Below, one piece after another: positions 9,257 through 19,949 of a stretch of DNA of 40,374 nt; position 1 is the stretch's first letter, and each line of letters starts with the position of its first letter. The DNA is from Gammaproteobacteria bacterium. Its GTDB lineage: Bacteria > Pseudomonadota > Gammaproteobacteria > SZUA-229. The translations under genes were made by a program, and so were the position numbers. The notes under the pieces are model-generated. The model ran no database searches and was not told the origin of the DNA. It saw only the letters and a program-made list of their open reading frames with translations. The stretch spans positions 1 to 40,374 of the forward strand of contig JAJRUQ010000088.1 of NCBI GenBank assembly GCA_024277705.1, read 5' to 3'.

Positions 9257-12056
9257 AGTTATCGGTCAGCTCACTTTTAGCATAACGAAAAGGCATCATT
9301 CCACCCAATACCGACAGACTGTTTTTAATTGAATCATCAAAACTACCATCAGGTATTCGTGCCACATTAACTTCATGTATTGCAATGGCTTTTTCCTCAA
9401 AAGGATACGCCTGATCTTCCAGCAGATAATTGTATTCCTCCAGCTCTTCTTCGGTTAATTTTTTTGGTCGCTCAGATGCCAGTAATGCACTGGCAAAATC
9501 ACGATAGATTTCAGCAATATTAAAAGTTGCTGCTGTTGTCACTTCTTCAATCTGGTATTTTGCCGCTTTTGTATAGGCTTCAATTGACTGTTTCATTAAA
9601 CGTTTTTTCTTTTTCAGGCTTTTCTTCAGGGGTGTGGTCAGTTTCACCTGTGAATACTGCTCGTGTATCGGTTTAACAAGCTCAAGATTTGCACTGGCAG
9701 CAAGATAACGTGTACGATCAGTTCTTTGCGAGCCACCACTGGCATCGGCTTTGATAATTTCTTTCAACCAGTAATGATAGCGTTTGCTATCCTTTGCGGC
9801 TAAATAATGCAAAGCAATTTTATGACGTAGCTCAATGGTCCTGACCAAAGGTTGTGGATATTTTTTTATGTAAGACTTATAGGTAGCAATGGTCTGCTGT
9901 TGCATGCCAGCCTTGTCGTATAAAACAGCACTTTGCCAAAGCAGATCCTGCTGCTGATCTTTCGGACTTAAACTGATCAGCTTCATCATTTCATCTGCAG
10001 CGTTAGCATAATCCCCGGAGTTGTTATAAGCCAACGCCAGTTTTTGCGTAATGCCCAGCTGCCATTTTTTCTGATCGGGATAGCGTTTTCGAAAATCCTG
10101 CAACAGTTTTATAACTTCCGGCCATTGTTGCAGAGCAAGGTATTCTGTTGCCGCATCATATTCGGCTATAGCACGTATTGATGATGCCGGCACCGCCCTG
10201 GCTACACGTAAAAAATGCATCGCTGCCAATTGATGGTTACCGGCTTCACGTTCCAGCTCTCCCTGTTTGTATATAGAAGAAGCCAGTTGTTCAAGTATAT
10301 TCTTGCGTTTTCTGTCTTTTTCAGACATGCCACTTAATACCTGTAAATAGGCATCTTCAGCAACTGAAAAATTCTTTAATTTAAAGTTTGAGTGCGCGAT
10401 GACAATCCATGCACGATGTTTCAACTTAACATCTAGCTGCGGATTGTTTAATAAACGTTGGACTGCTGTATTTGCCTGGACATATTGTTTTAAATCAAAA
10501 AACTGCTCAGCCGTTTTCAGCAGAACATCAGGCATCCGTTTATCGTCCGGGAAAAAATAACTGAACTTAAGTGAGCTCTGCAGAAGATTATCATTGATTT
10601 TTGTTTTATCTTTTTTACTGCTGCCTGTATACAGTTTATTGTAGGCAATTAGTGCGGCATAAGCGGCTTCTGCACTGTTTTTATGACGCGGATATGAATA
10701 GGCTGTTTTTTCATATTCAACAATAGCCGACGCATATTGCCCGGCATCAAAACGTGACTCCGCCAGCAGAAAATTAATTTCGGCAGCTTTATCATCCCGT
10801 GGAAATGAATCGAGATACTGCTGATACCAGCTCGCTGTCCGCTTAAAATCAGAAGCTTTTTTACTGCTTCTTGCGGTAGCGTGATAATGCATGGCAATAT
10901 CACTCATGTGAGCGGTTAAAACAGGCTGTAACTCAGCCTTTGTTGCCAGGCTCTGCTGTGCCCAGAAAGCAGTACCGACATTATATTTTTCAACAAAACG
11001 TTTTTTTTCCGGCAACAACAGTGAACTGAAAGCTGACTTTTTATATACCGCAATTGCCCTGCCGTGAAATACCGGCGCAAAACGGGAGAACGAATGATTG
11101 TCTCCATATAGTAAATATATATCAGCTGCATCGGTTATGCGCTCCTTGCTCAGATATAATTTCGCAAGTTCTGTATACAATAATGGTTCATAAGGTCTGC
11201 TGCCATTTTTTTTGAAGTAGACTGCGATCGCCTGCTTATTATCCAGATAAGAAAAGGACAGGCTGATAACACGCATTACATCTTCAATCAATTCCTGCTC
11301 ACTACGGCCCAGTGTTTGCGATAGCGAAAGTTCATCAAGCATCTGCTGCTGTTGTTTCAGGTCAAGTAACCGGATAAAACTATGAATTGCCTGCTCGTTT
11401 TTGTTCTGTTTAAACTGTGACCAGCCGAGTTTATATAAAGACTTGTCATAATAAATCGAGTCAGAAAAATGTCTGACAACTGCACCATAGGCCTGTTCTG
11501 CCTTCGCATAAACGCCAGACACAAAATAGTTTTCACCGAGGCGAAATTGCACTTCATCAATATATGCTGACTCCGGAAAACCGCTAACCAGTCGTTCCAT
11601 ATAATATTGCGCTTTTTCAGGATTTGACTCAACCGCATAAGCTCTGGATAACTGATAAAGAATCACATCATTATCTTTTCTCTCAGGATACACCTTCAGA
11701 TATTGTTCATATCGATTAATGGCGGCCAAGATTTGCTGCTCTCCCTGATTAACCGTTTTTTCATTATCCGAAAGTTTATTATCCATACTGGCTTCCAGTT
11801 CCAGATCAGCCAGTCGTTGCATCTCTTTGCCATACTGTTCACCATGTGGAGTAATCAGGACAAGCTGACGATAACTGTCTATCAACTGCTGATGACTAAC
11901 ATCAAAATTGACATAGGGGCTGATGTTCTCTGTTTTGTATTGGAGATCAGCAATGGTTGGTGTGACTTCCCTCCCGCTACCGACACACGACTGCAGCATA
12001 AACGCACTCAGCCATACCAGCAAAAAAGAAAGACTGGAACAAAAAAACGGTTTCAT
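9246..12056 (-). CDS. Large TPR-repeat lipoprotein
   Basis: 936 aa; lipobox LQSC; many TPR-like helical repeats; overlaps neighbouring genes. Confidence 0.85.
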   Translation of the reverse strand: MKPFFCSSLSFLLVWLSAFMLQSCVGSGREVTPTIADLQYKTENISPYVNFDVSHQQLIDSYRQLVLITPHGEQYGKEMQRLADLELEASMDNKLSDNEKTVNQGEQQILAAINRYEQYLKVYPERKDNDVILYQLSRAYAVESNPEKAQYYMERLVSGFPESAYIDEVQFRLGENYFVSGVYAKAEQAYGAVVRHFSDSIYYDKSLYKLGWSQFKQNKNEQAIHSFIRLLDLKQQQQMLDELSLSQTLGRSEQELIEDVMRVISLSFSYLDNKQAIAVYFKKNGSRPYEPLLYTELAKLYLSKERITDAADIYLLYGDNHSFSRFAPVFHGRAIAVYKKSAFSSLLLPEKKRFVEKYNVGTAFWAQQSLATKAELQPVLTAHMSDIAMHYHATARSSKKASDFKRTASWYQQYLDSFPRDDKAAEINFLLAESRFDAGQYASAIVEYEKTAYSYPRHKNSAEAAYAALIAYNKLYTGSSKKDKTKINDNLLQSSLKFSYFFPDDKRMPDVLLKTAEQFFDLKQYVQANTAVQRLLNNPQLDVKLKHRAWIVIAHSNFKLKNFSVAEDAYLQVLSGMSEKDRKRKNILEQLASSIYKQGELEREAGNHQLAAMHFLRVARAVPASSIRAIAEYDAATEYLALQQWPEVIKLLQDFRKRYPDQKKWQLGITQKLALAYNNSGDYANAADEMMKLISLSPKDQQQDLLWQSAVLYDKAGMQQQTIATYKSYIKKYPQPLVRTIELRHKIALHYLAAKDSKRYHYWLKEIIKADASGGSQRTDRTRYLAASANLELVKPIHEQYSQVKLTTPLKKSLKKKKRLMKQSIEAYTKAAKYQIEEVTTAATFNIAEIYRDFASALLASERPKKLTEEELEEYNYLLEDQAYPFEEKAIAIHEVNVARIPDGSFDDSIKNSLSVLGGMMPFRYAKSELTDNYVQ

Positions 12057-13921
12057 TGTGTTTTCCGCTGTTTTGCTATTTCATCATAAACCCGGGTGAG
12101 CGAATAACGTGCATTCAGGCGCAACTGCACAAGCTGCTGCTTGCGGCTTTTTATTGCCTCAATAGCCAGCTGATTAATCAGCTGTTCCTGCTGCTCGATT
12201 AAACCGGATACTTTTGTTTGCTGTTGCTCAATTTCTTTGTTCTGACCGATAATGCGCTGACCAAGGTCAGCCAGTCCTGCTTCATGAATACTGGCTGCCT
12301 GCTGCAGTGAGCGCGCTGACACTTCAGCCTGACTCAATGCACGGTCAAGCAACTGCAACTGATGAAATATTTGCCAGTAGCGCCGCGGAAAATCCGTACT
12401 GATATCCCAGTAAAGCAAACCATAAATTAATCTATATTTTTCTTTTGCTGCTGCCAGATCCTGTTGCACGTCAAGACTGGAAAGCAACAGCTTAACGTCT
12501 TCCAGACGTTCCAGGTAGTCTGCTTCGTCTTCATCAGCCAGTGCCATTATATCCTGAGAATCCTTTACTCGACCGACTTCCTCGGCCAGAGCTGTCCGCT
12601 GTTGCCGTAAATTTTCCAGCTGTTGAAAGTCAGTACTCTGCTCGACCTGCGGGCGTTTATTTTCAAATGAGCTGCTGCGTTCGGCGAGCATTAGTTCAAA
12701 AACCGGCAGATTTTGTTTCCAGCGTGCCAGCGAGTTTTTTATTTCCAGTAACTCCCTATAATTCTGCAATGCATGTTGAAATGATTTGCTGGCAACAAGG
12801 TGCTGTATATAAGGTGTTGCCCGATAGCTCAACACATTGCTTTCCGGTAACTCAGGTGACCCTGTCTGAATCATCGCTTCATTATATAAAGTGTTAATCA
12901 GGTCCATCTGTTTAATACTTTTTATGAAACCATCCATCTCCTGCATATAGCGCTGAAACTGCTTCACCGCACGCTTATAACTTTTTGCGGCCAGCGCGTT
13001 ATTGCCTAATTGTTCATAAGCGTAGGCAGTGGCAAGATATGCCTCCAGTGTTGCATCATCAACCTGCCGCTTTTCCAGCAAAACCTTCCAGTAGATTAAT
13101 GCTTTTTCAGGATCAGCTTTCCGGCTCCAGGCCCAGCCGGTAGCCAGCAGTGCTTTATTACTTAATAAACCGGAAACACGGATAGCGGAAAAATATTCGA
13201 TCGCCTCATCAAACTTGTTTTGCTGCAATAAAGACAGCCCCAGCACCAGCCGTGCTGAATCCTGAAGTGAAAGCAACTCTTCATCCGCTGAGTTTCTTGC
13301 TATCAGTTTTTCCAGCCACTCATGGCCATACTGTGCATTTTGTTTAGTGGTCAGTGCAATACCAAGATTATATTCAGAATACGCACGCCAGACATATTGC
13401 TCATCTATTGCTGCAATGGCCTGCTGCGCACGATCAAAAGACTGTTTCCGAATATTCAGCTCACTCAGAATATACTGTTTCTCAGCCTCTCGCAGTGGTG
13501 TCAGCTGCTTACTAATGCGGTTAAGCAGCACTTCCGCCTGTACAAAATTTGCCGCTTCATACTGTACTCTTGCCAGATTAAACCAGACTCTGTTTTTGAC
13601 CGATGCTGAAATATTTTCATCCAGCAACTGACCGAAAATTGTTTCAGCTTTTTCGGGAAGGCCATAATCAAAATACAGACTGGCCAGTAAAAGCTCGGCA
13701 TTTTCCGGATTGTTATTTAATAAATGCTTTTCTTTGGCAACCGTTAAATCGGTTATGGCCGCAAGTTTTTCATCCTGAAAAAGATGATACAAAGATACAC
13801 CGTATGCCAGATCAGCGACCTTCTGTTCATGCCTGTATTCACTGGCATTTACTGTCAGTGATGCACAGCAGAAAAATATCTGCAGTGAGCGTTTATAATG
13901 AATAAGAGAAAAAAATTTCAT
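12053..13921 (-). CDS. TPR-repeat exported protein with C-terminal coiled coil
   Basis: 622 aa; signal peptide; TPR-like repeats; 4-bp overlap with the downstream gene. Confidence 0.8.
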   Translation of the reverse strand: MKFFSLIHYKRSLQIFFCCASLTVNASEYRHEQKVADLAYGVSLYHLFQDEKLAAITDLTVAKEKHLLNNNPENAELLLASLYFDYGLPEKAETIFGQLLDENISASVKNRVWFNLARVQYEAANFVQAEVLLNRISKQLTPLREAEKQYILSELNIRKQSFDRAQQAIAAIDEQYVWRAYSEYNLGIALTTKQNAQYGHEWLEKLIARNSADEELLSLQDSARLVLGLSLLQQNKFDEAIEYFSAIRVSGLLSNKALLATGWAWSRKADPEKALIYWKVLLEKRQVDDATLEAYLATAYAYEQLGNNALAAKSYKRAVKQFQRYMQEMDGFIKSIKQMDLINTLYNEAMIQTGSPELPESNVLSYRATPYIQHLVASKSFQHALQNYRELLEIKNSLARWKQNLPVFELMLAERSSSFENKRPQVEQSTDFQQLENLRQQRTALAEEVGRVKDSQDIMALADEDEADYLERLEDVKLLLSSLDVQQDLAAAKEKYRLIYGLLYWDISTDFPRRYWQIFHQLQLLDRALSQAEVSARSLQQAASIHEAGLADLGQRIIGQNKEIEQQQTKVSGLIEQQEQLINQLAIEAIKSRKQQLVQLRLNARYSLTRVYDEIAKQRKTQ

Positions 13922-13939
13922 TAAACCAAGACGAGTGTT

Positions 13940-14500
13940 TTATTCCCAGACACGCGTTTTAAAGACCGGCTGCTCTTTTGCAGGATCATCAATAATCTGC
14001 AATTCAATAAACAGAGGGTCACTTGCCTTTTCTATCTTTATAGTCTCACCGCGCCGGTAGTCGCGTTGGCTTGGCCCCTTGCCGGTAAAAATAGCAATAA
14101 CTTCATGCTCACCGGAAGCCAGATTACCAATATAAAGCCGCTGCACACCACCACGTTTTAGCGCAGAAATTTCACGTTCCGTATAAAGATGACTGGCCAG
14201 AACCTTATCATCAATTTTCAGCTGCACAGAATCCAGGGAAAACAACTGCCCTGCATCCATGGAAAGAAAAACACTGAACTGGGTATTCGCCGGGAACAGC
14301 AAATCCTCTTCCAGAATAAACAGATTTCTATTCAGTTTCAGCACATCTTTTTTCAATGCCTGAATGTTTTTCTGTAGCTCGGTTTCTGCTTTGACTTCGG
14401 TTTCGGCAACCTCGGCATAAACCACGGTCGCAGAAAACAATATCTGTAACATGGCCAGGGATAAAATAAAAACGGTGCGAATTGCCTTATTCATAATCAT
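13940..14500 (-). CDS. Exported protein of unknown function
   Basis: Start chosen at MIMNKAIRTVFILSLAML (signal peptide); coiled-coil then beta-rich domain (VQRLYIGNLASGEHEVIAIFTG). The ORF-track start at 14581 is less likely. Confidence 0.65.
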   Translation of the reverse strand: MIMNKAIRTVFILSLAMLQILFSATVVYAEVAETEVKAETELQKNIQALKKDVLKLNRNLFILEEDLLFPANTQFSVFLSMDAGQLFSLDSVQLKIDDKVLASHLYTEREISALKRGGVQRLYIGNLASGEHEVIAIFTGKGPSQRDYRRGETIKIEKASDPLFIELQIIDDPAKEQPVFKTRVWE

Positions 14501-14577
14501 ATTCCAGTTCGTGTTTATTGTGAGCCTGTTATTTTTTATCCGGCAGCCAGGTTTAACACTGTGGCCTGCCATCATAT

Positions 14578-15618
14578 TCATCGGGAATTTTCCGGCTCTT
14601 CCAGACCGGATGAATAATGTACAACACCCGATGCATCGATAACGATGGCATCTATATTTTCCAGTGAGTCAATCAGTTTTATGCCGGCTTCAGCACCTAA
14701 AATAAAAACCGTTGTTGATAACGCATCGCTTGTTGTTGCATCCGGCCCGATGACAGTAGCACTCCATGACTGCGCCGCCGAATGCCCTGTTTCAGGATTA
14801 ATTATATGATGAATTCGTTCATTATTTGCGATAAAAAAACGTTCATAATCACCGGAAGTTGAAATCGCACTATCCGCCAGCGGTATACTTAAAACAATGG
14901 CTTTATCATTGCGTGGATGCTGAATGCCAATCATCCATGGCCGACCATGGCGATCACCAATAATACGGGTATCACCGCCAGCACTGACTAAAGCCTGCTG
15001 AATACCGCATTGCTGTAATATCCGGATTGCCTGGTCAACCGCATGGCCCTTGGCAATCCCACCCAGATCAATACGCATACCGGCACTGGCAAAACGCACT
15101 GACTGTTCGTTAATTATTAGATTTTTATAATTTATCTTATCCAGTTTCTGTTGCACAAGCTGTTCAGACGGCTGCTGCTGCTTGCGATAATCATAAAAGT
15201 AACCGATGGAGGCAAAGGTAACGTCAAACGCACCGGCAGAGAGCTTTGAAAACTCAACAGATTTTTTTAACAGAGAGCTTAATTCAGCACTAACAGGTAC
15301 CGGTTTACTGGCAGCATTTCGGTTGATCGCGGATATTTCACTGCTGTCTTTAAAGGGGCTCATTAATTCATCAATACGAACCATTTCCGCAAAAACCCGG
15401 TCACTGCATAAGCCGGCCTGCGCAGTATTTTCGTACCAGAATTCAAGCTGAATACGGGTGCCCATGACATCCTGTGACTGCTTGAACCAATCAGCACTGA
15501 CCTGACCGGTGATTGCTACAAGTAAAAAAAACAGGCCACAGTTCCGGCCAATCATCCATCGTTTAAACATTGAGCCGTTGACGGGCAACCCGCCTGCAAA
15601 CAACTTAACTCCCATCAA
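14578..15618 (-). CDS. apbE: FAD:protein FMN transferase (ApbE family)
   Basis: MGTRIQLEF..., MRIDLGGIAKGHAVDQA, SAGGDTRIIG, HHIINPETGHSA, DALSTTVFILG are ApbE hallmarks; the start may be internal at MFKRWMIG. Confidence 0.93.
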   Translation of the reverse strand: MMGVKLFAGGLPVNGSMFKRWMIGRNCGLFFLLVAITGQVSADWFKQSQDVMGTRIQLEFWYENTAQAGLCSDRVFAEMVRIDELMSPFKDSSEISAINRNAASKPVPVSAELSSLLKKSVEFSKLSAGAFDVTFASIGYFYDYRKQQQPSEQLVQQKLDKINYKNLIINEQSVRFASAGMRIDLGGIAKGHAVDQAIRILQQCGIQQALVSAGGDTRIIGDRHGRPWMIGIQHPRNDKAIVLSIPLADSAISTSGDYERFFIANNERIHHIINPETGHSAAQSWSATVIGPDATTSDALSTTVFILGAEAGIKLIDSLENIDAIVIDASGVVHYSSGLEEPENSR

Positions 15619-15656
15619 AATCTCGACTTACCTAATCACAATTCAGAGATTATAGA

Positions 15657-17285
15657 TTATAGAGCACCAAATGCAGCATATTGATCATAAGCACCGCCCA
15701 GGCCATGATTACCAAAAGCATTGGCAAACTGGGCAATATCTCCGTTTAATGACATGTAATTCAGTAATACCGTATTCACCAGCAAGTTAACGTTGTTGGC
15801 CGCCGGGCTGGAGGAAGTAACCACCGAACCATCAGCAGAAAAACGACCAATCTGCCGACCGGTGATTATTGGTGTTGGTTTGCCGGCGGGATTAAACACC
15901 AGGAAATAGGAGCAGGCGGTTGAAGAATTATCACCGGTCCATTGCCCTTTACCGCGACCACCAAGAACAGTACCGGCATCAGCGCTATCATCCCTGGCAC
16001 CATTACTGGAAACCGAACCATCACTGTAAACATAAATCATAAGCGGTTTATTCAGTTTGGCGGCATAATTCAGACAGGCACCAATACAGCGTCCTGCCCG
16101 AAGGTCACGGTTCTCACCGGTTCTGCGATCCCCGGTATGATAATCGTAGCCACTCATGGTAATGCAACCACCGGCAGAATAACCGTTAAGTACCATTTTC
16201 ATCACCGAAGCTGTTTTACGGAATTCCGCATCATCATCCAGTTCCTGTGTTGAAAAAATATCCAGGATATCGGTGTCTTTGCTCGGATCCACTTCTTTAC
16301 CGGCAAAACGGTCAGCCAGATCGGCTGCTTTCAGATAACCACAACGTACCAGATCTTTCACCACTTCATCTCTGGTTAAACCGGTATTGACGGTTCCCAG
16401 TTTCAGTTTTTTATGGCTTATCCGCGCCATTGATTCCATAACCGCAGTAACATCGGCCGGATTACTCAGTGTTGCGGTCAGTTCACCGACATCAACCATG
16501 CCGGTAACATCGCTGGGCCGGTCGACCTTGGTCGGACGAAATTCAGGATTAACCATGTCCGCTGGTGCTACTGAATTGCCCCCTGAATCAGAGCTGCGCG
16601 AACCAATCAGGTCAACCACGCTGCCCCTGCCGCCGGCAATTGATATACCATACAGGGGATTATGCGGATTGTTACCGGTATCATTATCCGAACGTGCCGG
16701 TATCACACAGCCATCCACGTTACCGACAGCAAGCCCGGCTTTTTCCAGTATGCCTTTTAACATGGCACTGTCAGCATGAAACTGCAAACCAAGATCACTG
16801 TTGACGAAGTCATTATTTAAACTGGGGCTCAACAAACTGAAATTTGTTGAATCCAGGCCCGGCACCATATCACCGGGGATCCCCATTTTGCTGTAGCCGG
16901 CGGTGGTGATAGTGCCATCATTCTGTCCACCGGCGCCGCCAATCAACACATTTGAGCCCGCCAGATTGGCACCACCAGCCAGGTCAAAACAGATAAAGGG
17001 GACTTTTGCGTCACCGGTAAGTCCGCCCAATGAACAGTTTATATCGCTTGCCAGAGAATCAATATCAGAAGACAGCGCAGCCATCGCCTGATTGGGATTG
17101 GCAAACAGACTGAAAACACCACCGCTCAGTACGGTTGCCGAACCTGCAAGAAACCCCTGACGGATAAAATCACGGCGGCTAACAGGACGGGCATGGTCAT
17201 TATGATAAAGCGGATCGTCAACAGACAATATCTGTTTTTTTGAACGGAGTTTTCGCATAGCTTCACGACTTAATTTACGGATCAT
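15657..17285 (-). CDS. Tat-exported protein of unknown function
   Basis: 542 aa; twin-arginine signal SRRDFIRQGFLAGSATVLSGG; no heme motif seen. Confidence 0.75.
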   Translation of the reverse strand: MIRKLSREAMRKLRSKKQILSVDDPLYHNDHARPVSRRDFIRQGFLAGSATVLSGGVFSLFANPNQAMAALSSDIDSLASDINCSLGGLTGDAKVPFICFDLAGGANLAGSNVLIGGAGGQNDGTITTAGYSKMGIPGDMVPGLDSTNFSLLSPSLNNDFVNSDLGLQFHADSAMLKGILEKAGLAVGNVDGCVIPARSDNDTGNNPHNPLYGISIAGGRGSVVDLIGSRSSDSGGNSVAPADMVNPEFRPTKVDRPSDVTGMVDVGELTATLSNPADVTAVMESMARISHKKLKLGTVNTGLTRDEVVKDLVRCGYLKAADLADRFAGKEVDPSKDTDILDIFSTQELDDDAEFRKTASVMKMVLNGYSAGGCITMSGYDYHTGDRRTGENRDLRAGRCIGACLNYAAKLNKPLMIYVYSDGSVSSNGARDDSADAGTVLGGRGKGQWTGDNSSTACSYFLVFNPAGKPTPIITGRQIGRFSADGSVVTSSSPAANNVNLLVNTVLLNYMSLNGDIAQFANAFGNHGLGGAYDQYAAFGAL

Positions 17286-17294
17286 AATATTTAC

Positions 17295-19949
17295 CTATTG
17301 GATCAGCATGGCGGCACTGCCGACGACTGCTGCGCAAACAGCTTTTGTAATTTGAGCGGTACGTTCAGCAGTATAGATATCGCTGACCAGGTCACAGGGG
17401 AAATCAGCGTTATAGGCCGGATCCACCCCTGCCACAGGACAGGTCGTCATGCGTGATATCAAACTGTTATAGCTGTAACTTCCGGCAACGGTTGTGAGTG
17501 TCTGCGAAGTACTGGCACCCAGTAAATCGGCAATTTCTGTCAGATCCGGCTGTGAGTCAAGGTTCAATGACAATACCGCCGACAATACAGGATCTATAAC
17601 ATAAGCCCGTTTAGCTGGCGTATTAAATGCTGTTTCAGCCGATTCATTAAAGTCCACATTGGTAAACAGATAACGTCCGGTATCACCCGTCGGTAACAGA
17701 CGATCGGCTTCCACCCGTTCACTGCAGGAGGTTAATGCCAGCTGCGCAATCGCCATTTGATGCGAGGAAAGAAACGCATCAATGGTTTCAACAGTGGGCA
17801 ATTGCTGCTTGTATTGCAGAAATAAAGCATCAACCGCGCTATTGGTGATGGGGATTCCGGTTAATTCGGCAATAGTTGCATTAATTTCATCAAAGGTACG
17901 CACCCCGATATCGGCAACCGGATCAGCGTCAGCCGGTGCTGCCGGTGGTGTTGGCAGCGGTTCAACAAAAGCATTACTGTTATTGGCAATCACTTCAAAA
18001 GTCAGGAAAAATTCATCACTTTCCGGCCCTTTCTCCAGCGCAATGACCGCGCCGTTGGCCGACAGTAACTGACCATCAACCGCATTATAGGAGCTGTCAA
18101 CAACGGTATCCATATAAGCAAATGACTGGCCGGCGACCGCCTGTTTGCCGTTAATGCCAATGCGCATTTTTTTGATACCAAAGCCACCGGGCACCCAGTC
18201 GCTGTTCAGGTTAATAAAGGTCGGCTGATCAAACAGATAACTGAAAGCATCAAATTGCGACACTTCAAAGCGGATATAACTTTCCGGAATGCCAACCTGA
18301 TCTGCCACAGAAAATAACAGGAAATATTTCTGGCCGACGCCGGCATCAAAGTTCTGTTTTATCTGGGTATCGGTTAATGCACGATTATGAACCGCCACCA
18401 GACGCAGTTTGCCACTCCAGGGTTTACTGTTGGCGGAACTGTTACCGAGCACGAAAGCAAAGGTATCATCCCAGCCACTTAACGTTGTTGGCTCGGTGAT
18501 CGGATCACTGACATTAATCAGTTCCCCGTTGACATAGATTTTACGGCCTTCAATCGGATCATAACTGGCTACCACGTGTTGTAAACTCGACTGCAGAATT
18601 TCTCCGGCATCCTCTGTTGACAGGAACGGTTCGCCATTATCATCAGAAGCATTACTGCGATTATTGAAATTATAGTTATACAGGGTTTGCGACAATGCCA
18701 TGTTTTTCTGGCTGGAACCGGCATCCAGACTTACTATATTGGCATCTTCCTGAGTCACATTGGCGGGAATCACCCAGGCTTCAATGGAATATTCTCCTGA
18801 TGACTGAATAAAGTCGTGCAGTTTTTTACTGCTGATGGTGTCGGCCCAGGCTTTACCACCGGCAAGATCCAGACCATAAGCGCCTAACCAGCTAACACTG
18901 CCGCTGAGGCTCAAATGCATGAAAGGTTCGATACCACTGGTATCAAAAGCCGTTGATCCGGTACCGGCTTTAAATTCCCAGATAGCAATCAGATTGGATT
19001 CATGGCGATTACCGCCGGAAGCAATAATGCCGTCTTCCAGCAACACCAGCGCCTTGCTGGTTAATAATGACGGGTCGATAACATCCGCGATAATAGCATC
19101 GGCAAACTGCTGAATCGCTGCCAGCATAATCCCGGCATCGCCATCAACATTGCCGCTAACCGGATCGATCTGACCACAGTCAGACCAGCAGTTATGGCCA
19201 TCCAGTAAACGCTGCACCAGACGTGAATTGATCGGTAAATCAATATTAATCTTGGGTTTTGCCGCCTCGTAGGCGGACGTTACATCCGGGTTGGCAAAAA
19301 ACGGTGACTGCTGCTGAATAATCGCTTCTTCATAATGGCAGGATAGACAGTATTGCTGTAACAGCGGGTGTACCGTGTCGGCAAAACTGGCAGGTGAATT
19401 ATCGGTAGCCGCAGCAGGATAGGTTTTACTGTCCCCGGGATTTTTGATCTCAGGGGCGGTCAGTGGAATAACCCGGGCCGTATTAACATCACCGGAGACA
19501 CCCGCCCAGTTGCTGATCATACTCTCAATACTGTCGGCACAAACACTGGCAAACTGCTCCCAGCAATTGTGGCCAGCGGCAACTTTTGTCACCAGTAATG
19601 AGCTCGCCGGATCCTGTAAATCAACCAGAGGAACCGCGAACGAATAAGCAACATTAACATCACCGGGATCAACAAACGTCGGTGACTGCAAACTGCCATG
19701 ACACTGGCCGCAGCGATTTTCCGCTTTCAGGCTGTTCCAGAGATTAACTTCAAATGAACGTACATCCGCGGTCGCTGCCGGTGGACCCTCGTTAACACTG
19801 CCGCCATCATCCTGAATCTGGTTCTGCAGCGTTGCCGGGCCATCACAGGCGATAAGTATCAGCGGCAGGGTAAACAGCAAACCAGCTTTGGCAGCAGGTA
19901 TTATATTGAATAGTTTTTTAACGTTATGATAGGCAGAGATCATCTTCAA
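17295..19949 (-). CDS. LamG-like domain lipoprotein with two cytochrome c-like CxxCH motifs
   Basis: 884 aa; lipobox LIAC; CGQCH and CLSCH; LamG-like segment (YSIEAWVIPANVTQEDANIVSLDAG...YNYNFNNRS...HVVASYDPIEGRKIYVNGELI). Confidence 0.8.
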   Translation of the reverse strand: MKMISAYHNVKKLFNIIPAAKAGLLFTLPLILIACDGPATLQNQIQDDGGSVNEGPPAATADVRSFEVNLWNSLKAENRCGQCHGSLQSPTFVDPGDVNVAYSFAVPLVDLQDPASSLLVTKVAAGHNCWEQFASVCADSIESMISNWAGVSGDVNTARVIPLTAPEIKNPGDSKTYPAAATDNSPASFADTVHPLLQQYCLSCHYEEAIIQQQSPFFANPDVTSAYEAAKPKINIDLPINSRLVQRLLDGHNCWSDCGQIDPVSGNVDGDAGIMLAAIQQFADAIIADVIDPSLLTSKALVLLEDGIIASGGNRHESNLIAIWEFKAGTGSTAFDTSGIEPFMHLSLSGSVSWLGAYGLDLAGGKAWADTISSKKLHDFIQSSGEYSIEAWVIPANVTQEDANIVSLDAGSSQKNMALSQTLYNYNFNNRSNASDDNGEPFLSTEDAGEILQSSLQHVVASYDPIEGRKIYVNGELINVSDPITEPTTLSGWDDTFAFVLGNSSANSKPWSGKLRLVAVHNRALTDTQIKQNFDAGVGQKYFLLFSVADQVGIPESYIRFEVSQFDAFSYLFDQPTFINLNSDWVPGGFGIKKMRIGINGKQAVAGQSFAYMDTVVDSSYNAVDGQLLSANGAVIALEKGPESDEFFLTFEVIANNSNAFVEPLPTPPAAPADADPVADIGVRTFDEINATIAELTGIPITNSAVDALFLQYKQQLPTVETIDAFLSSHQMAIAQLALTSCSERVEADRLLPTGDTGRYLFTNVDFNESAETAFNTPAKRAYVIDPVLSAVLSLNLDSQPDLTEIADLLGASTSQTLTTVAGSYSYNSLISRMTTCPVAGVDPAYNADFPCDLVSDIYTAERTAQITKAVCAAVVGSAAMLIQ

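Noticed and set aside
11703-12089. 128-aa plus-strand ORF antisense to the large TPR lipoprotein
   Set aside because: Overlaps strongly supported minus-strand coding sequence; no domain signature.
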